Shown: positions 53,989-63,096, counted from the stretch's first letter. The stretch is 64,000 bases of DNA from an uncultured Pseudomonadota bacterium (GCA_902826775.1 CADEHE010000002.1:248001-312000); one strand, 5' to 3'. Numbers and translations: made by a program. Notes: generated by a model from the sequence alone, not told the origin.

Positions 53989-55644
53989 CTACAAGATCAC
54001 CGGCAACTCGTTCTCGCTCGCCGTGTTAGTCACGCGAGTAAGAGAATTCGCCGTCGCCCCGTTCAAGAAGAACACATCCAACTGAAACGGCAACGCAGGC
54101 AACGACGGCGCCGGGCTCAGCTCGATGGTGGCATTGCACAGCACGTTCGCTTCGTTGCCGAAGCACGAGATGCCGGGGAATTTCTCCGTCGCCGGCAGCG
54201 TACCGGCCACGGCCACGGCCGCTGCGGTCGCGGCGTCAAACGAGCGCAAGGTCGCGCCTGCGAATCCGGTGCCGGCGCCGGTTGCGTCCCAGCCTTCCGC
54301 ACGGATCATAAACTGCGGCGGCAGTGCCAACGTGCCGCTCTTGCCGGCATCCAGCGTGGTTGTGCTGAGCATCCCAGCCCAAGCAGCGCTGACCGTCTCC
54401 GACTTGCCCCCGCCAGTTTCGTCGACGCTGCCAGCCAGCAGCGGCACGACGGAAACGCTCGCACCGACCGCCACTTGCGTGGTGAAGTTGTAGTAGATGT
54501 TGTTGCCGTTGACGAAGAAAATGCCGAAGTTTCCCGTCGGCGCGTCGGCGAGTGTGGCCGACACGCCGCCCGTCTTGTCCAGCGCTTTGAGCTGCATGCC
54601 GAGACCGATGCCACCGGTCATGTAGATGACTTTGTTCTGCGTTACCGACATCTGGAATGTGGTGTCGTTCGCCTCCGCTGCGATGACCGCGGCTACGCCA
54701 CTGCCGTCGATCGGCGCGCGGTAGATCGAGCGCTCATGCGCAAAGTAGATGTGTGTGGCATACGCGGCGCTCGCGCGCACGACGGTTCCGGCGGGCACGG
54801 TAAAGATGGCTGCGGACAAGGTGTCCGTATCGCCGTCGTAGACAAACAGCCGATCATCAACGTTCAGCAGTGCCTTGTTTAGGCCCAAGCCGAGCAACGC
54901 GAGCGCTTTGCTGGCCGGCGCGAGCGCCGGGCCGCATGCGGCAAAGTTCGCGTCGCACTTGCTGATCGCGCCGGCATCATGCACCAGCCATCCGGAAACA
55001 GCGCCTGTGCTGGTGGCGAACAACGGCAGCACCGGCGATTTCGCCGCGATCGGCGCGCTCGTAGAACTCATGCCGAGCCGTATCATCTTCCACTGATCGT
55101 CGCTGGTCTCGCACAACCCGTCGCTACCGGGCAATGCGTAGACGTAAGGCGAGTCGGTCACATTGGCGAAATCCGATGGCGTGGTAAACGACGGCGGCTG
55201 CAAACACATGTCGTCCGCGAGTGCTTCGCTGGAGACTTGCACGGGCGTGAGCGAACCGCTCTTTAGCGCATCGACGCGATAAAACTTGCCGTCGTCTTTC
55301 GCGTACATGAGCGCGCGCGAGTGCAGATTCGATATCTGTTTGGTGCTGGCGTCGTAGCTGCCGCTCTGAAAGATTCTCGCCGAAGTCTCGGCGCCGAACG
55401 GGCCTTCGACAATATCGTCAGCCGGCTCGACGGTGATCGGTGCGGATGGGTTGGCCGGGTCGACCGCGTGCATGCTGCCGGCGTAGAACAGGTAGGATGT
55501 GCCCGCTGCGCCACCCCCGCCGCCGCCACCGCCTCCTCCACCCCCGCCGCCGCCCCCACCACCACCCCCGCCACCTCCACCACCGCAGGCAGCAACAAGC
55601 GCACTAACAAGCGACAAAGCGATCAGCCTGGCACTGGACTTCAT
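53989..55644 (-). CDS. Poly-glycine lipoprotein of unknown function
   Basis: 551 residues, GAGGAGACACACAA before the ATG. Lipobox ALVAAC with the lipid Cys at residue 20, followed at once by 25 consecutive glycines (55510-55584), then AAGTSYLFYAGSMHAVDPANP. The remaining 500 residues are beta-rich and propeller-like (ALMYAKDDGKFYRVDAL, SPYVYALPGSDGLCETSDDQWKMIRL, DDRLFVYDGDTDTLSAAIF, THIYFAHERSIYRAPIDGSG, NGNNIYYNF). Several Cys pairs. Surface-exposed lipoprotein on a flexible glycine tether is the natural reading. It follows a candidate ECF promoter and precedes the C-B-A genes on the same strand. Confidence 0.82.
   Translation of the reverse strand: MKSSARLIALSLVSALVAACGGGGGGGGGGGGGGGGGGGGGGGGGAAGTSYLFYAGSMHAVDPANPSAPITVEPADDIVEGPFGAETSARIFQSGSYDASTKQISNLHSRALMYAKDDGKFYRVDALKSGSLTPVQVSSEALADDMCLQPPSFTTPSDFANVTDSPYVYALPGSDGLCETSDDQWKMIRLGMSSTSAPIAAKSPVLPLFATSTGAVSGWLVHDAGAISKCDANFAACGPALAPASKALALLGLGLNKALLNVDDRLFVYDGDTDTLSAAIFTVPAGTVVRASAAYATHIYFAHERSIYRAPIDGSGVAAVIAAEANDTTFQMSVTQNKVIYMTGGIGLGMQLKALDKTGGVSATLADAPTGNFGIFFVNGNNIYYNFTTQVAVGASVSVVPLLAGSVDETGGGKSETVSAAWAGMLSTTTLDAGKSGTLALPPQFMIRAEGWDATGAGTGFAGATLRSFDAATAAAVAVAGTLPATEKFPGISCFGNEANVLCNATIELSPAPSLPALPFQLDVFFLNGATANSLTRVTNTASENELPVIL
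55510..55584 (-). repeat. GGN microsatellite encoding 25 glycines
   Basis: 75 bases of NCC triplets on the plus strand, read as GGN on the minus strand, directly after the lipobox Cys codon. Mixed third positions (GCC, ACC, CCC, TCC) show it is partly interrupted, which should limit slippage. Length changes would remain in frame, altering tether length rather than switching expression off. Confidence 0.85.
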
Positions 55645-55686
55645 TTGTGTGTCTCCTCAAGAGTTGGTCATACCCACTTGCCTAAG

Positions 55687-55710
55687 GACGCGGGTGCCGG
55701 CCAGTTGTCA
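55687..55710 (-). promoter_or_regulatory. Candidate ECF-type promoter, copy 3 (poly-Gly lipoprotein)
   Basis: Minus strand TGACAA (55710-55705), 14 bases, CGTC (55690-55687), then CTTA. The -10-like CGTC lies 42 bases before the ATG at 55644, in the 117-base divergent gap to the module 2 sigma gene, whose own promoter I could not identify. Confidence 0.5.
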
Positions 55711-55761
55711 GAAAGATTCCCGAAGTATCCTGCGGCAGCCATGCAGTAAACTTGCGCCGAC

Positions 55762-56418
55762 ATGGACCGGACGCTCTCACTCGTTCAGACCAGCGACCAG
55801 CCAGATAGCCTCGCGCAGGCGAATCTGGTCGCGCTGCTGCGCGCGGGGGGTGCCGCGCGCGAGCAGGGCGCGCGCCAGCTCTACCGCCTTTATGCCCGCA
55901 AGCTGAAGGCAAGTTTTCAGTACCGCTATCGATTGCCCGCCGCTGTCAGTGAGGATCTGGTGCAGGAGACGCTGATGCGGGCCGTCGAGAAGATCGACAC
56001 CTTTCGCGATGGGCGCTTCGATGCTTGGCTGTGGCGCATCGGCTACCGCTTGATGATCGACGAGTACCGTGCCACACCCGCCAGCGTCTCCATGGATGCA
56101 TCGGGCAGGGATGGCGATTCACCCGAACAACGGCTACACACACTGGTCGATACGCACGCCGTGGACCCGGCGCTGCACGACTGTGTGCTGCGCGCGCTAG
56201 AAGAATTTCAGCGTGATGAGCCAGCCTATGCTGACATCTTGGATCGAATTGCCGTCGATGGCTGGGATACGGCCACGATTGCCCAGTTTCGCGACAGTAA
56301 GGAAGGCGCCGCGCGGCAGTATGTGTCGGAAGGCCGCCAGCGGCTATGTGAATATCTTCAGCCTTGCCTGGAACTGGCGGCACGCCTCACCTCTCATCAA
56401 ACCCAGGGATCTGTATGA
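55762..56418 (+). CDS. ECF-type RNA polymerase sigma factor (module 2)
   Basis: 218 residues. Region 2: GARQLYRLYARKLKASFQYRYRLPAAVSEDLVQETLMRAVEKIDTF and FDAWLWRIGYRLMIDEYR. Region 4 is weaker but visible: ADILDRIAVDGWDTATIAQFRDSKEGAARQYVSEGRQRLCEYL. Its stop overlaps the anti-sigma-like ATG by four bases (56415-56418), so the two are translationally coupled. Divergent from the poly-Gly lipoprotein gene. Not very similar to the module 1 sigma in sequence, although the gene order is the same. Confidence 0.85.
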   Translation: MDRTLSLVQTSDQPDSLAQANLVALLRAGGAAREQGARQLYRLYARKLKASFQYRYRLPAAVSEDLVQETLMRAVEKIDTFRDGRFDAWLWRIGYRLMIDEYRATPASVSMDASGRDGDSPEQRLHTLVDTHAVDPALHDCVLRALEEFQRDEPAYADILDRIAVDGWDTATIAQFRDSKEGAARQYVSEGRQRLCEYLQPCLELAARLTSHQTQGSV

Positions 56419-56969
56419 CCCAGAGCAAGGATGACGATTGGATTGACGCGATCGCGGGCCGGCCGTCTTCTGGCTTGAATGCGAGCGAACAGCGCCTGGC
56501 GCAGGCGATCCGCGACGTGACGCGCGCACAACACGAGCAAGATGTGGTGCAGATTGCATCCGACGATCTCGCGCAGGAAGAACGCTTGGTGCAGCACGCT
56601 CGCCGCACTGATCCGGTGCGCGTCGCCAGTTCGGCTTGGATCAAGCGCGTCGCTATTGCCGCGACGCTGATACTCGCCGTCGGTCTCGGCTGGCTGCTGA
56701 TCGACCGCGAAGCGCAGATCGATGTTCGCGGGGGCGGACAAGTACAAATAATTGAAACCAGCGACGTGCAGGCGCTGGCAACGCGCATCGTGAGCCGTCT
56801 AGAGCAAGCCGGCATCACCGTGCAGGCCTATCCGCTCGGAACCTACCGCGGGATCAATGCGGCCTTGAACGCCGAGCAACGCGCGGCGCTAACTGCTGAT
56901 TTGGAGAAACTAGGTGTCGCGGTCCCGGCCAACGGCGTATTGACGCTCGAGATTCGAGACAAGCAGTGA
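56415..56969 (+). CDS. Putative membrane anti-sigma factor (module 2)
   Basis: 184 residues from the ATG that overlaps the sigma stop. Cytoplasmic part 1-75 (DDDWIDAIAGRPSS..., AQEERLVQHARRTDPVRVA), one TM helix about 76-96 (IKRVAIAATLILAVGLGWLLI), then a periplasmic domain of about 90 residues with VQALATRIVSRLEQAGITVQAYPLG and ADLEKLGVAVP. No zinc-binding Cys/His motif. Same layout as the protein at 18662. Its stop overlaps the caspase GTG (GTGA, 56966-56969). The anti-sigma role is inferred from position and topology. Confidence 0.65.
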   Translation: MTQSKDDDWIDAIAGRPSSGLNASEQRLAQAIRDVTRAQHEQDVVQIASDDLAQEERLVQHARRTDPVRVASSAWIKRVAIAATLILAVGLGWLLIDREAQIDVRGGGQVQIIETSDVQALATRIVSRLEQAGITVQAYPLGTYRGINAALNAEQRAALTADLEKLGVAVPANGVLTLEIRDKQ

Positions 56970-59074
56970 GGTCGAGGAGATTCATCGCATTGCTCAGAAT
57001 CGCGGTACTTTTAATAGTATTACCATTTTCAGTCTTTTCCATAGCCAGACAACAAGCTATCCTAGTCGGGGTATCAGACTATCCTGCTGCCAGCGGCGCG
57101 AAAGTCTTGCCTGGGGCAGGCAATGATGTGCAACTGCTGCACGAGACCTTGCTGCGGCGCGGCTTCAAGGCAAGTGAGATCACGTTAATCAGCGATGCCC
57201 TCGCGGGTGCGATGCCGCCGACGCGCAAGAACATCTTGGAAACGCTGGGCAAGCTGGCGGCAAACGCGAACCCCGGTGATTTCTTTTTCGTGCACATGTC
57301 CGGGCACGGCTCGCAGCAGCCAGTGGATCCGAAGCGCGCGTCTGCGCGGCCCGAACCGGACGGGCTGCACGAGACTTTTCTGCCGATCGACATCGGGCGC
57401 TGGGACGGCGCGCGTGCAACCGTCGCGAACGCGATCATCGACTACGAGTTGGATGAGATCGTGCAAGCCCTGCTCGACCGCGGCGCGTTCGTCTGGCTGA
57501 GTTTCGACGCTTGTCATGCGGCATCACTGGTGCGCGGGGCAAGCAAGGACGAGGTGACGCTGCGCCATGTGGCGCCGTCGGTGCTCGGCGTGCCGCCCGA
57601 GTTGATCGAGCAAGCGCAGCCCCAAACCCGCGGTACAGACGGTGAAACGCCGCTGGACGAAGGCGCGGCCGCGAACAGTGCCAGCGGCGCCTTTGTCGCC
57701 TTTTACGCGGCGCAGACCAACGAAGACGCCCCCGAGATGTTGATGCCGGCCGGTCGCTTTTCCCCAGGGACGGAACGCAAGCGCCACGGCGTGTTTTCGT
57801 ACACACTCGCCGAAGCATTGAACGCGCGCGCCGGTGCCACTTATCGGGAGCTGATGCAGTTCATCCTGTCCCGTTACGCCACGCAAATACTGGCACACAA
57901 GCCGACGCCGGTACTGAGCGGCAACGGCATCGACAAAGTCGCGTTGGGCGCAACTACTCATGCCGGTCCGCGCCAATGGCCCGTCACCGAAGTCGATGGA
58001 GCGTGGCGCATCCCGGCCGGTCAGCTGGCGCAAATCGGCGCCGGCAGTTTGTTTTCGATCGTTGCCGATCCGCTCGCAGCGGACGAGCGGCGCATCGCAA
58101 CTGCCGTCGTCAAGCGCGTGTCGCCGTTCGCTGCCGAAATGGCGCCGGTGCTGGGCGAACGCGGTGAGCGTCCTGGAAAGCTACCGCCGGGCGCGTATGC
58201 AAGACTGCAGCGGCCGGCCGTTGCGATGCGGCTGCGCGTGGCGGAGCCCCCTTCGGCTACCGGCGAAGTAGCTCGGTTGCTACGCGATGTGCGCGGCGCT
58301 ACGGGGCAGCGCATCGATTGGGTATCTGCCGGCGAGCCAGCCGATATGCGGCTTCATGTGGAAGACGCGCAACTTTGGCTATTGCCGGCAACGGGCTCGT
58401 TGCAAAAATCGGGAACAAAGAAGACGCCGTCGCTTGCGCTCGCGCGCGAAGGCGAAAAACTCGCGGGGCTGCTCAGCGACAGTCTGCAACGCATGGCCAA
58501 GGCGCTCAATCTCATGCGTGTGGCCGAACAAATGCCCGACACGGGGGACGCAGCGCTCGCAGTAAGTTTCTCGCGTTTGGCAAACGCCCCGGGTCAAGCG
58601 GCAAAGCCGCTCTCAATTTCCAACATCGAGAGGGTGACCGACGGAACAAAGATCGCGTTCTCCATAGCTAACCGAAGCAAAACACCTTTCGATGTCACAT
58701 TGCTGTACCTCGATAGCGCGTTCGGCATTACGCCGCTTTTCCCCGGCGCTGGCGAAGACAACCGTGTTATGCCCGGCAGCGTGCTCCGAGCTGGCGACGG
58801 CGGTTTGGCGCCAATCGAGATCAACGCGGAAACGCTCGGGGTCGAACGCTTGCTGGTCATCGCTACGGCGGTCGAACCACAAGGCGAGCGCAGCGATTTC
58901 AGCTACCTGGCGCAACCACGGCTGGATGGGACACGCGGCGCGCAGGCGCCCGATTCCATCTTGCAGGATCTGCTCGAGCAAGCTGCATTCGACGCTACCG
59001 CTCGCGGCGCGGGTAAGTCGCAGCGTGGGCAAGCGCTGATGCGCGTGATCGCCTGGGAAGTGACTAAACACTAG
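56966..59074 (+). CDS. Exported caspase-family protease with DUF4384-like C-terminus
   Basis: 702 residues, GTG start overlapping the anti-sigma stop. Signal peptide or N-terminal anchor MRSRRFIALLRIAVLLIVLP. Caspase domain 30-330: AILVGVSDYP, His114 in HMSGHGSQQPV, Cys183 in FDACHAASL; both catalytic residues intact. A middle region follows, then at about 560-650 a DUF4384-like segment (FSIANRSKTPFDVTLLYLDSAFGITPLFPGAGEDNRVMPGS), often fused to bacterial caspases. It resembles the module 1 caspase in the catalytic domain but is twice as long. Predicted periplasmic Arg/Lys protease; target unknown, with the coupled anti-sigma a candidate. Confidence 0.88.
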   Translation: MRSRRFIALLRIAVLLIVLPFSVFSIARQQAILVGVSDYPAASGAKVLPGAGNDVQLLHETLLRRGFKASEITLISDALAGAMPPTRKNILETLGKLAANANPGDFFFVHMSGHGSQQPVDPKRASARPEPDGLHETFLPIDIGRWDGARATVANAIIDYELDEIVQALLDRGAFVWLSFDACHAASLVRGASKDEVTLRHVAPSVLGVPPELIEQAQPQTRGTDGETPLDEGAAANSASGAFVAFYAAQTNEDAPEMLMPAGRFSPGTERKRHGVFSYTLAEALNARAGATYRELMQFILSRYATQILAHKPTPVLSGNGIDKVALGATTHAGPRQWPVTEVDGAWRIPAGQLAQIGAGSLFSIVADPLAADERRIATAVVKRVSPFAAEMAPVLGERGERPGKLPPGAYARLQRPAVAMRLRVAEPPSATGEVARLLRDVRGATGQRIDWVSAGEPADMRLHVEDAQLWLLPATGSLQKSGTKKTPSLALAREGEKLAGLLSDSLQRMAKALNLMRVAEQMPDTGDAALAVSFSRLANAPGQAAKPLSISNIERVTDGTKIAFSIANRSKTPFDVTLLYLDSAFGITPLFPGAGEDNRVMPGSVLRAGDGGLAPIEINAETLGVERLLVIATAVEPQGERSDFSYLAQPRLDGTRGAQAPDSILQDLLEQAAFDATARGAGKSQRGQALMRVIAWEVTKH

Positions 59075-59091
59075 CTCCGCGCGGCTTGCGC

Positions 59092-62000
59092 TCAGTCAAA
59101 CACGGCGATGACCGGCTGCCGCCGCGCACGCGCAAAGTCGAACAGCTTCGGCTGCTGCGCCGCACGCATCATGCGCACGGGCCGGTTTGCGCCGCGCCCC
59201 GGTGCTTCGCCGGCGTTGCCCTGCGCGTGCAGTTGCGGCACACGCGCGGCGCCGTAGTTGAGCCATTCCGCTGCGTCGACGCGCTTGTCCCTTGGCCGAA
59301 AATCCGCCTGCGCGTTCTCGATGCCGTCCTGGATCAGTGCGTAGGTGAGCAGTCCGTGGCGCAGTTGGCCGACCTCGCGTGCTACGTCGTCCGCCTGCGA
59401 CGCGGCCAAGATGCGTACGCCTTTGTCGTACGCTAATTGTCCCAAGCCGCGCGCACCCATGGGGCCAGGCTTGAAGCCTTCGCTATCGACCGTGGCCGCC
59501 GAATGGCAAGCATCCACAATCATCATGATGTCGCCTGCATCCACCTCGCGCAGCCATTGCGCAAGATCGTCGGTGGAGATCGCGCGCCGGCGCAGTTCAT
59601 CGTCCAGTCTGCGCTCCGTGGACGCGCCGGTGTCGCTGGGCAGTAAATAGAACGCACCGCCGCTACCTGCCAGACCGTGACCCGAGAATGCAATCACCAC
59701 GAGATCGTCGGGAGTCGCTGTTTTCAATTTGTCGGCGCCGGGAATGCCTTGCAATTGCGCTTCAGCGGGTTTGCCGGCGAGAACCGCCAATACCGCGGCA
59801 ATCTTCGTCTTGGTCGCGTCGCGCGTGCCGCCTTCGGACAGCAATGGGATAGCGATTGTCTCGGCGTAGCGTTGCGTAGCGGCCAAGCGCCGCTGCAGGA
59901 CTTGACTGGTGCGGCGCGCGTCGTTGGCAGCGAAGTTGAGTTTCCATACTGGACTGTCATGCTCGTTCACGCCGATCGCGATGACGTACGCCCGCGCAGC
60001 GGCTTGGGCCACTGCAGCGCGCTCGTAGCGTGCGCGCGCGGTAGCACTCTTCACGCGATCACGGTTAAACGCGTATGCCGCAAAATGCACCGGCTGCGCG
60101 CCGGAAGGCAGTGCGATATTCTCGAAGCGAACACGTGCCGAGCCGTTTGCGTCGAGCGGCACTGCGGTGTCATCCACCGGGTTGATACCGACCAGCTGCC
60201 CATCGCGAAACAAGCGCACGCCGTGCACCGCGCCGCTTTGACCGCGCGCATCGTGGCTGGCCGCTACTTCGACAGTCACCGTCACGCGGTTGGCATTCTT
60301 GCTGCTCGGTTCGAAGCCGGCGATTCTTACTTCCGGCTGCGCGCGGTTGAGCGCGCTCAGATCTCGCACAGGCGCAAACGCTTCGCCCGCCAGCAGCCGC
60401 GGCAGCAAGCGCGGCTGGTAGTAGTCGCGCATGAAGATCTCGAGCGGCAACGCGCGCAGCGGATCATCCGGCATGACCCAATGCAGTTGTTCTATCTCCT
60501 CCAGATTGTTGGTGTCGAAGCGGCCCTGCGCATCGACCACGGCCCAGGTGCCGTCGACGAACGTGAACAGTTTGGCGAGCCATTTCCCATCCGCGACGTT
60601 CCACAGCACAATCGCGCCGTCATCGGAGCCTGAGGCTAAGAAGCGTGCATCAGGCGAGAACGCCATGGCCGTAATACGCGCGGAATGACCTGCCAACGTC
60701 GCCGGCAGAACATGCAGGGCCCCATCCACGACTCGATGCAGTTCGATGCGGTTATCCGCGCCGCTCGCAGCAACGAACTGGCCATTCGCGTCGCTCACCG
60801 CTATGCGCTCGTTGATGCCTGGGATACGTGGCAGCGCGACGACCGTTGCTGGTTCCGCCTCCGTCACGGCGCTCGGTGCCCCAGCCTCGGCGGCACGCCG
60901 CCGCTCGGCGCGGCGCGAAGTGCTGCGCCCGGCTGGCGTTGCTAACACGCGCAGCGGCTCCGCGCTCAATACGCCATAGAAATCGCCGTCGAGTGCATAA
61001 CGCTTTGGTTCTTGTAGTGGCGTTGCATCGAATGCCAGAACGTATAACTCGCGCTCGGCCGGAATGAGCAAGTGTCGAGCGTCCGGGACGAAAGCGAGAG
61101 AACGCAGACGGCGCCGGGCCGCAAACGGCAGATCATGCTGAGCGACGGTACGGCCCGAACCGGTTTCTACTATCAGTAGTCGCAAACCACCGGCGCGGCG
61201 CCGCTCGCCCGCCGCCGCCGCCGGCGCCTCACCCGGCACCGCAACGAGAATGCGTTTGCCATCCGCGGAAATCGCGCAGGCGATCGGCGCGGCGTTCACA
61301 GCTTGGCCGGTGGCGTCACGTACGCGGCCGTTCCACACTGGGCTCATGCTGCTCGTATCGTAAGCATGCACGACAATCTGCGGCAGCGCGCCAGCGCTAG
61401 GCTGCAGTGTTGCACGCGCAAAGAAGTCGCCGCCAGCCGCGACGCACGCCTGGCTGTGTATCATCGGCTCGGTCGTGCCACGCTCGGCGACATCACCACT
61501 CGTTAAATCCCACCGCACGAACCGCGTGGCCAGGCGCTCTTGCTCGTCGCGCCGCGGGTCGGCTTGCGTGGGCATCTGCCCGGTGCGCGCGAGCAGCGCA
61601 CTTTCGCTATCCGATGCGAGCAGCGCGTGCGCCGTCACCAAGCGATCTGTTCCGTCCCACGCCAGCGCTGTCGGCAAACCGTTATTCGGACTCCACGCGC
61701 GTAGACTCGGCCGTGCTAGATCGACAATGGCCATGCGCGCGCCGTCAACGCCCATGGCTTGCAGCGCCAGCATGGCGCGATCCTCGGACTGAGCAAAACT
61801 TACACCGAACAGCAAACTGCCCGCGCCGCCAGCAGTTGTTTGGTCGAAAGTATGGGTCGTCAATAGCGCAAGATCGCTGCGCCGGCGCACTTCGAACGCG
61901 AGCAGGTTCTTGGTCTTGTTCGGCCCGCTCAGCTCTAGTCCTGCGGTGTTCCGCCAAACGTAGATCCGCTCTTCGTCGGCGGAAAAACCGATCCATTGCG

Positions 62001-63096
62001 CGCCGCGCAGCAGCGAATCGGCGAAGGCGGGTATCGCTGCTGCAGCGGGTTGCGCGCGTTGCTCGATTTCTTGCGTCGCCTTCGCCAGTGCTTGCTCGAC
62101 TTGGGCACGCAGTTGCGCTTGCTGTTCGGGCGGCAGTGCGCCGATTTTCTCTTCCATGCGCTGCAATTGGCGCTGGCGCTGCTCTCGGATTGTCTTTTCT
62201 ACAGTGCGCTCCACTAACTGTGGTGGCGGCGTCAGTTCAGCGGCCAACGCCGCTCTCTCGGCGGATACGCTTGGCTCCAACTCGGTACGCGCAGCGACGC
62301 GCCGCGCTGTGCGATCGTAGAGGGTAAGCTGCCCACCGGAATGCACCGCTATCCAGCGCCCCGAAGGTGAGAGCGCCGCAGCTTGCATCAGATCCGCAGC
62401 GCTGGCTGCTTCGTCGAAAGTACTAAGCGCTTGCGCGTTGCCGGCGGTGCGGTCACGCACGAAAAGCGCTTTGCTTGGAAGCGGGCCGGCGGCCACCTCA
62501 AAACGCGCTTCCAGAACGACGCGCCCGTCCGGCGTATGCGCAAGCAACATGCTTGCTTCGCTCGTGTCAGCTGCTAGCGCTTCGAGCTTGCCTTGGCGGC
62601 GAAACAAGTCCGCCACATACAAGCGGCCGTCGCCCGCCAACATCAGCACGCGTCCGTCGCTCAGCGTAGAAAGCGCTTGCACCGGCTTACGCTGGGCGGG
62701 ATCAAGCTTGACGCGCGCCGGTTCCCCGCAGCGGCGCAAATCCCACAGCGTTATTGCACCATCACCGGTCGCGGCCGCCAGCGAAGCCGAGTCGCGCGAG
62801 AATGCAATCGCTGGAATACCCAATCCGGGCAGAGAAGCATTGCCCGCTACCGCGCCGCCCAAGTTGCACAGGAGTCGTCCAGACCGTACTTCCCAAATCT
62901 GCATACTGCCCGGTGGATTTGAAGTCGTTGCAAGCAGCGCGCCATCCGGCGCAAACACCACGGTGCCGCCGGTTGCCATAGCCGAACCGGGCCTGCTCTG
63001 CACCATAAGGCGTGGTGCAACGTCGGTGGCGGCCGGAACACAGGTGGCAGCGAGCAGCCAAAGAACGAGGATCAATCTGGTGGCGCTCTGCAACAT
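59092..63096 (-). CDS. Exported WD40-repeat caspase-family protein
   Basis: 1334 residues from the ATG at 63096, chosen because it gives a signal peptide (MLQSATRLILVLWLLAATC) with AGAGAAG before it; the frame is open to 63294. N-terminal beta-propeller (40-310: GGTVVFAPDGALLATTSNPPG, AIAFSRDSASLAAATGDGAI), a charged coiled coil at about 290-350, more propeller blades with a canonical WD40 (GHSARITAMAFSPDARFLAS), a beta-sandwich linker, and a C-terminal caspase domain: His in IAFSGHGLAGSGGAFYLLP and Cys in MIVDACHSAATVD. Convergent with the module 2 caspase gene, 17 bases apart. Propeller-plus-caspase fusions are known among bacterial orthocaspases; an exported one is less usual. Confidence 0.88.
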   Translation of the reverse strand: MLQSATRLILVLWLLAATCVPAATDVAPRLMVQSRPGSAMATGGTVVFAPDGALLATTSNPPGSMQIWEVRSGRLLCNLGGAVAGNASLPGLGIPAIAFSRDSASLAAATGDGAITLWDLRRCGEPARVKLDPAQRKPVQALSTLSDGRVLMLAGDGRLYVADLFRRQGKLEALAADTSEASMLLAHTPDGRVVLEARFEVAAGPLPSKALFVRDRTAGNAQALSTFDEAASAADLMQAAALSPSGRWIAVHSGGQLTLYDRTARRVAARTELEPSVSAERAALAAELTPPPQLVERTVEKTIREQRQRQLQRMEEKIGALPPEQQAQLRAQVEQALAKATQEIEQRAQPAAAAIPAFADSLLRGAQWIGFSADEERIYVWRNTAGLELSGPNKTKNLLAFEVRRRSDLALLTTHTFDQTTAGGAGSLLFGVSFAQSEDRAMLALQAMGVDGARMAIVDLARPSLRAWSPNNGLPTALAWDGTDRLVTAHALLASDSESALLARTGQMPTQADPRRDEQERLATRFVRWDLTSGDVAERGTTEPMIHSQACVAAGGDFFARATLQPSAGALPQIVVHAYDTSSMSPVWNGRVRDATGQAVNAAPIACAISADGKRILVAVPGEAPAAAAGERRRAGGLRLLIVETGSGRTVAQHDLPFAARRRLRSLAFVPDARHLLIPAERELYVLAFDATPLQEPKRYALDGDFYGVLSAEPLRVLATPAGRSTSRRAERRRAAEAGAPSAVTEAEPATVVALPRIPGINERIAVSDANGQFVAASGADNRIELHRVVDGALHVLPATLAGHSARITAMAFSPDARFLASGSDDGAIVLWNVADGKWLAKLFTFVDGTWAVVDAQGRFDTNNLEEIEQLHWVMPDDPLRALPLEIFMRDYYQPRLLPRLLAGEAFAPVRDLSALNRAQPEVRIAGFEPSSKNANRVTVTVEVAASHDARGQSGAVHGVRLFRDGQLVGINPVDDTAVPLDANGSARVRFENIALPSGAQPVHFAAYAFNRDRVKSATARARYERAAVAQAAARAYVIAIGVNEHDSPVWKLNFAANDARRTSQVLQRRLAATQRYAETIAIPLLSEGGTRDATKTKIAAVLAVLAGKPAEAQLQGIPGADKLKTATPDDLVVIAFSGHGLAGSGGAFYLLPSDTGASTERRLDDELRRRAISTDDLAQWLREVDAGDIMMIVDACHSAATVDSEGFKPGPMGARGLGQLAYDKGVRILAASQADDVAREVGQLRHGLLTYALIQDGIENAQADFRPRDKRVDAAEWLNYGAARVPQLHAQGNAGEAPGRGANRPVRMMRAAQQPKLFDFARARRQPVIAVFD

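Noticed and set aside
53161..54882. Plus-strand open frame of 573 codons opposite protein C and the lipoprotein
   Set aside because: Both minus-strand genes have signal peptides, ribosome-binding sites and recognisable composition; the frame is an antisense effect of GC-rich codons, with Arg/His-rich low-quality sequence and no domain.
61407..62327. Plus-strand open frame of 306 codons opposite the WD40-caspase
   Set aside because: Arg/Ala/Ser-rich composition typical of an antisense frame; the minus-strand protein is well supported.
18057..63096. Caspases as part of an antiphage gasdermin or STAND-type defence system
   Set aside because: No gasdermin, STAND NTPase, nuclease or TIR gene is adjacent, and the export signals place these caspases outside the cytosol.
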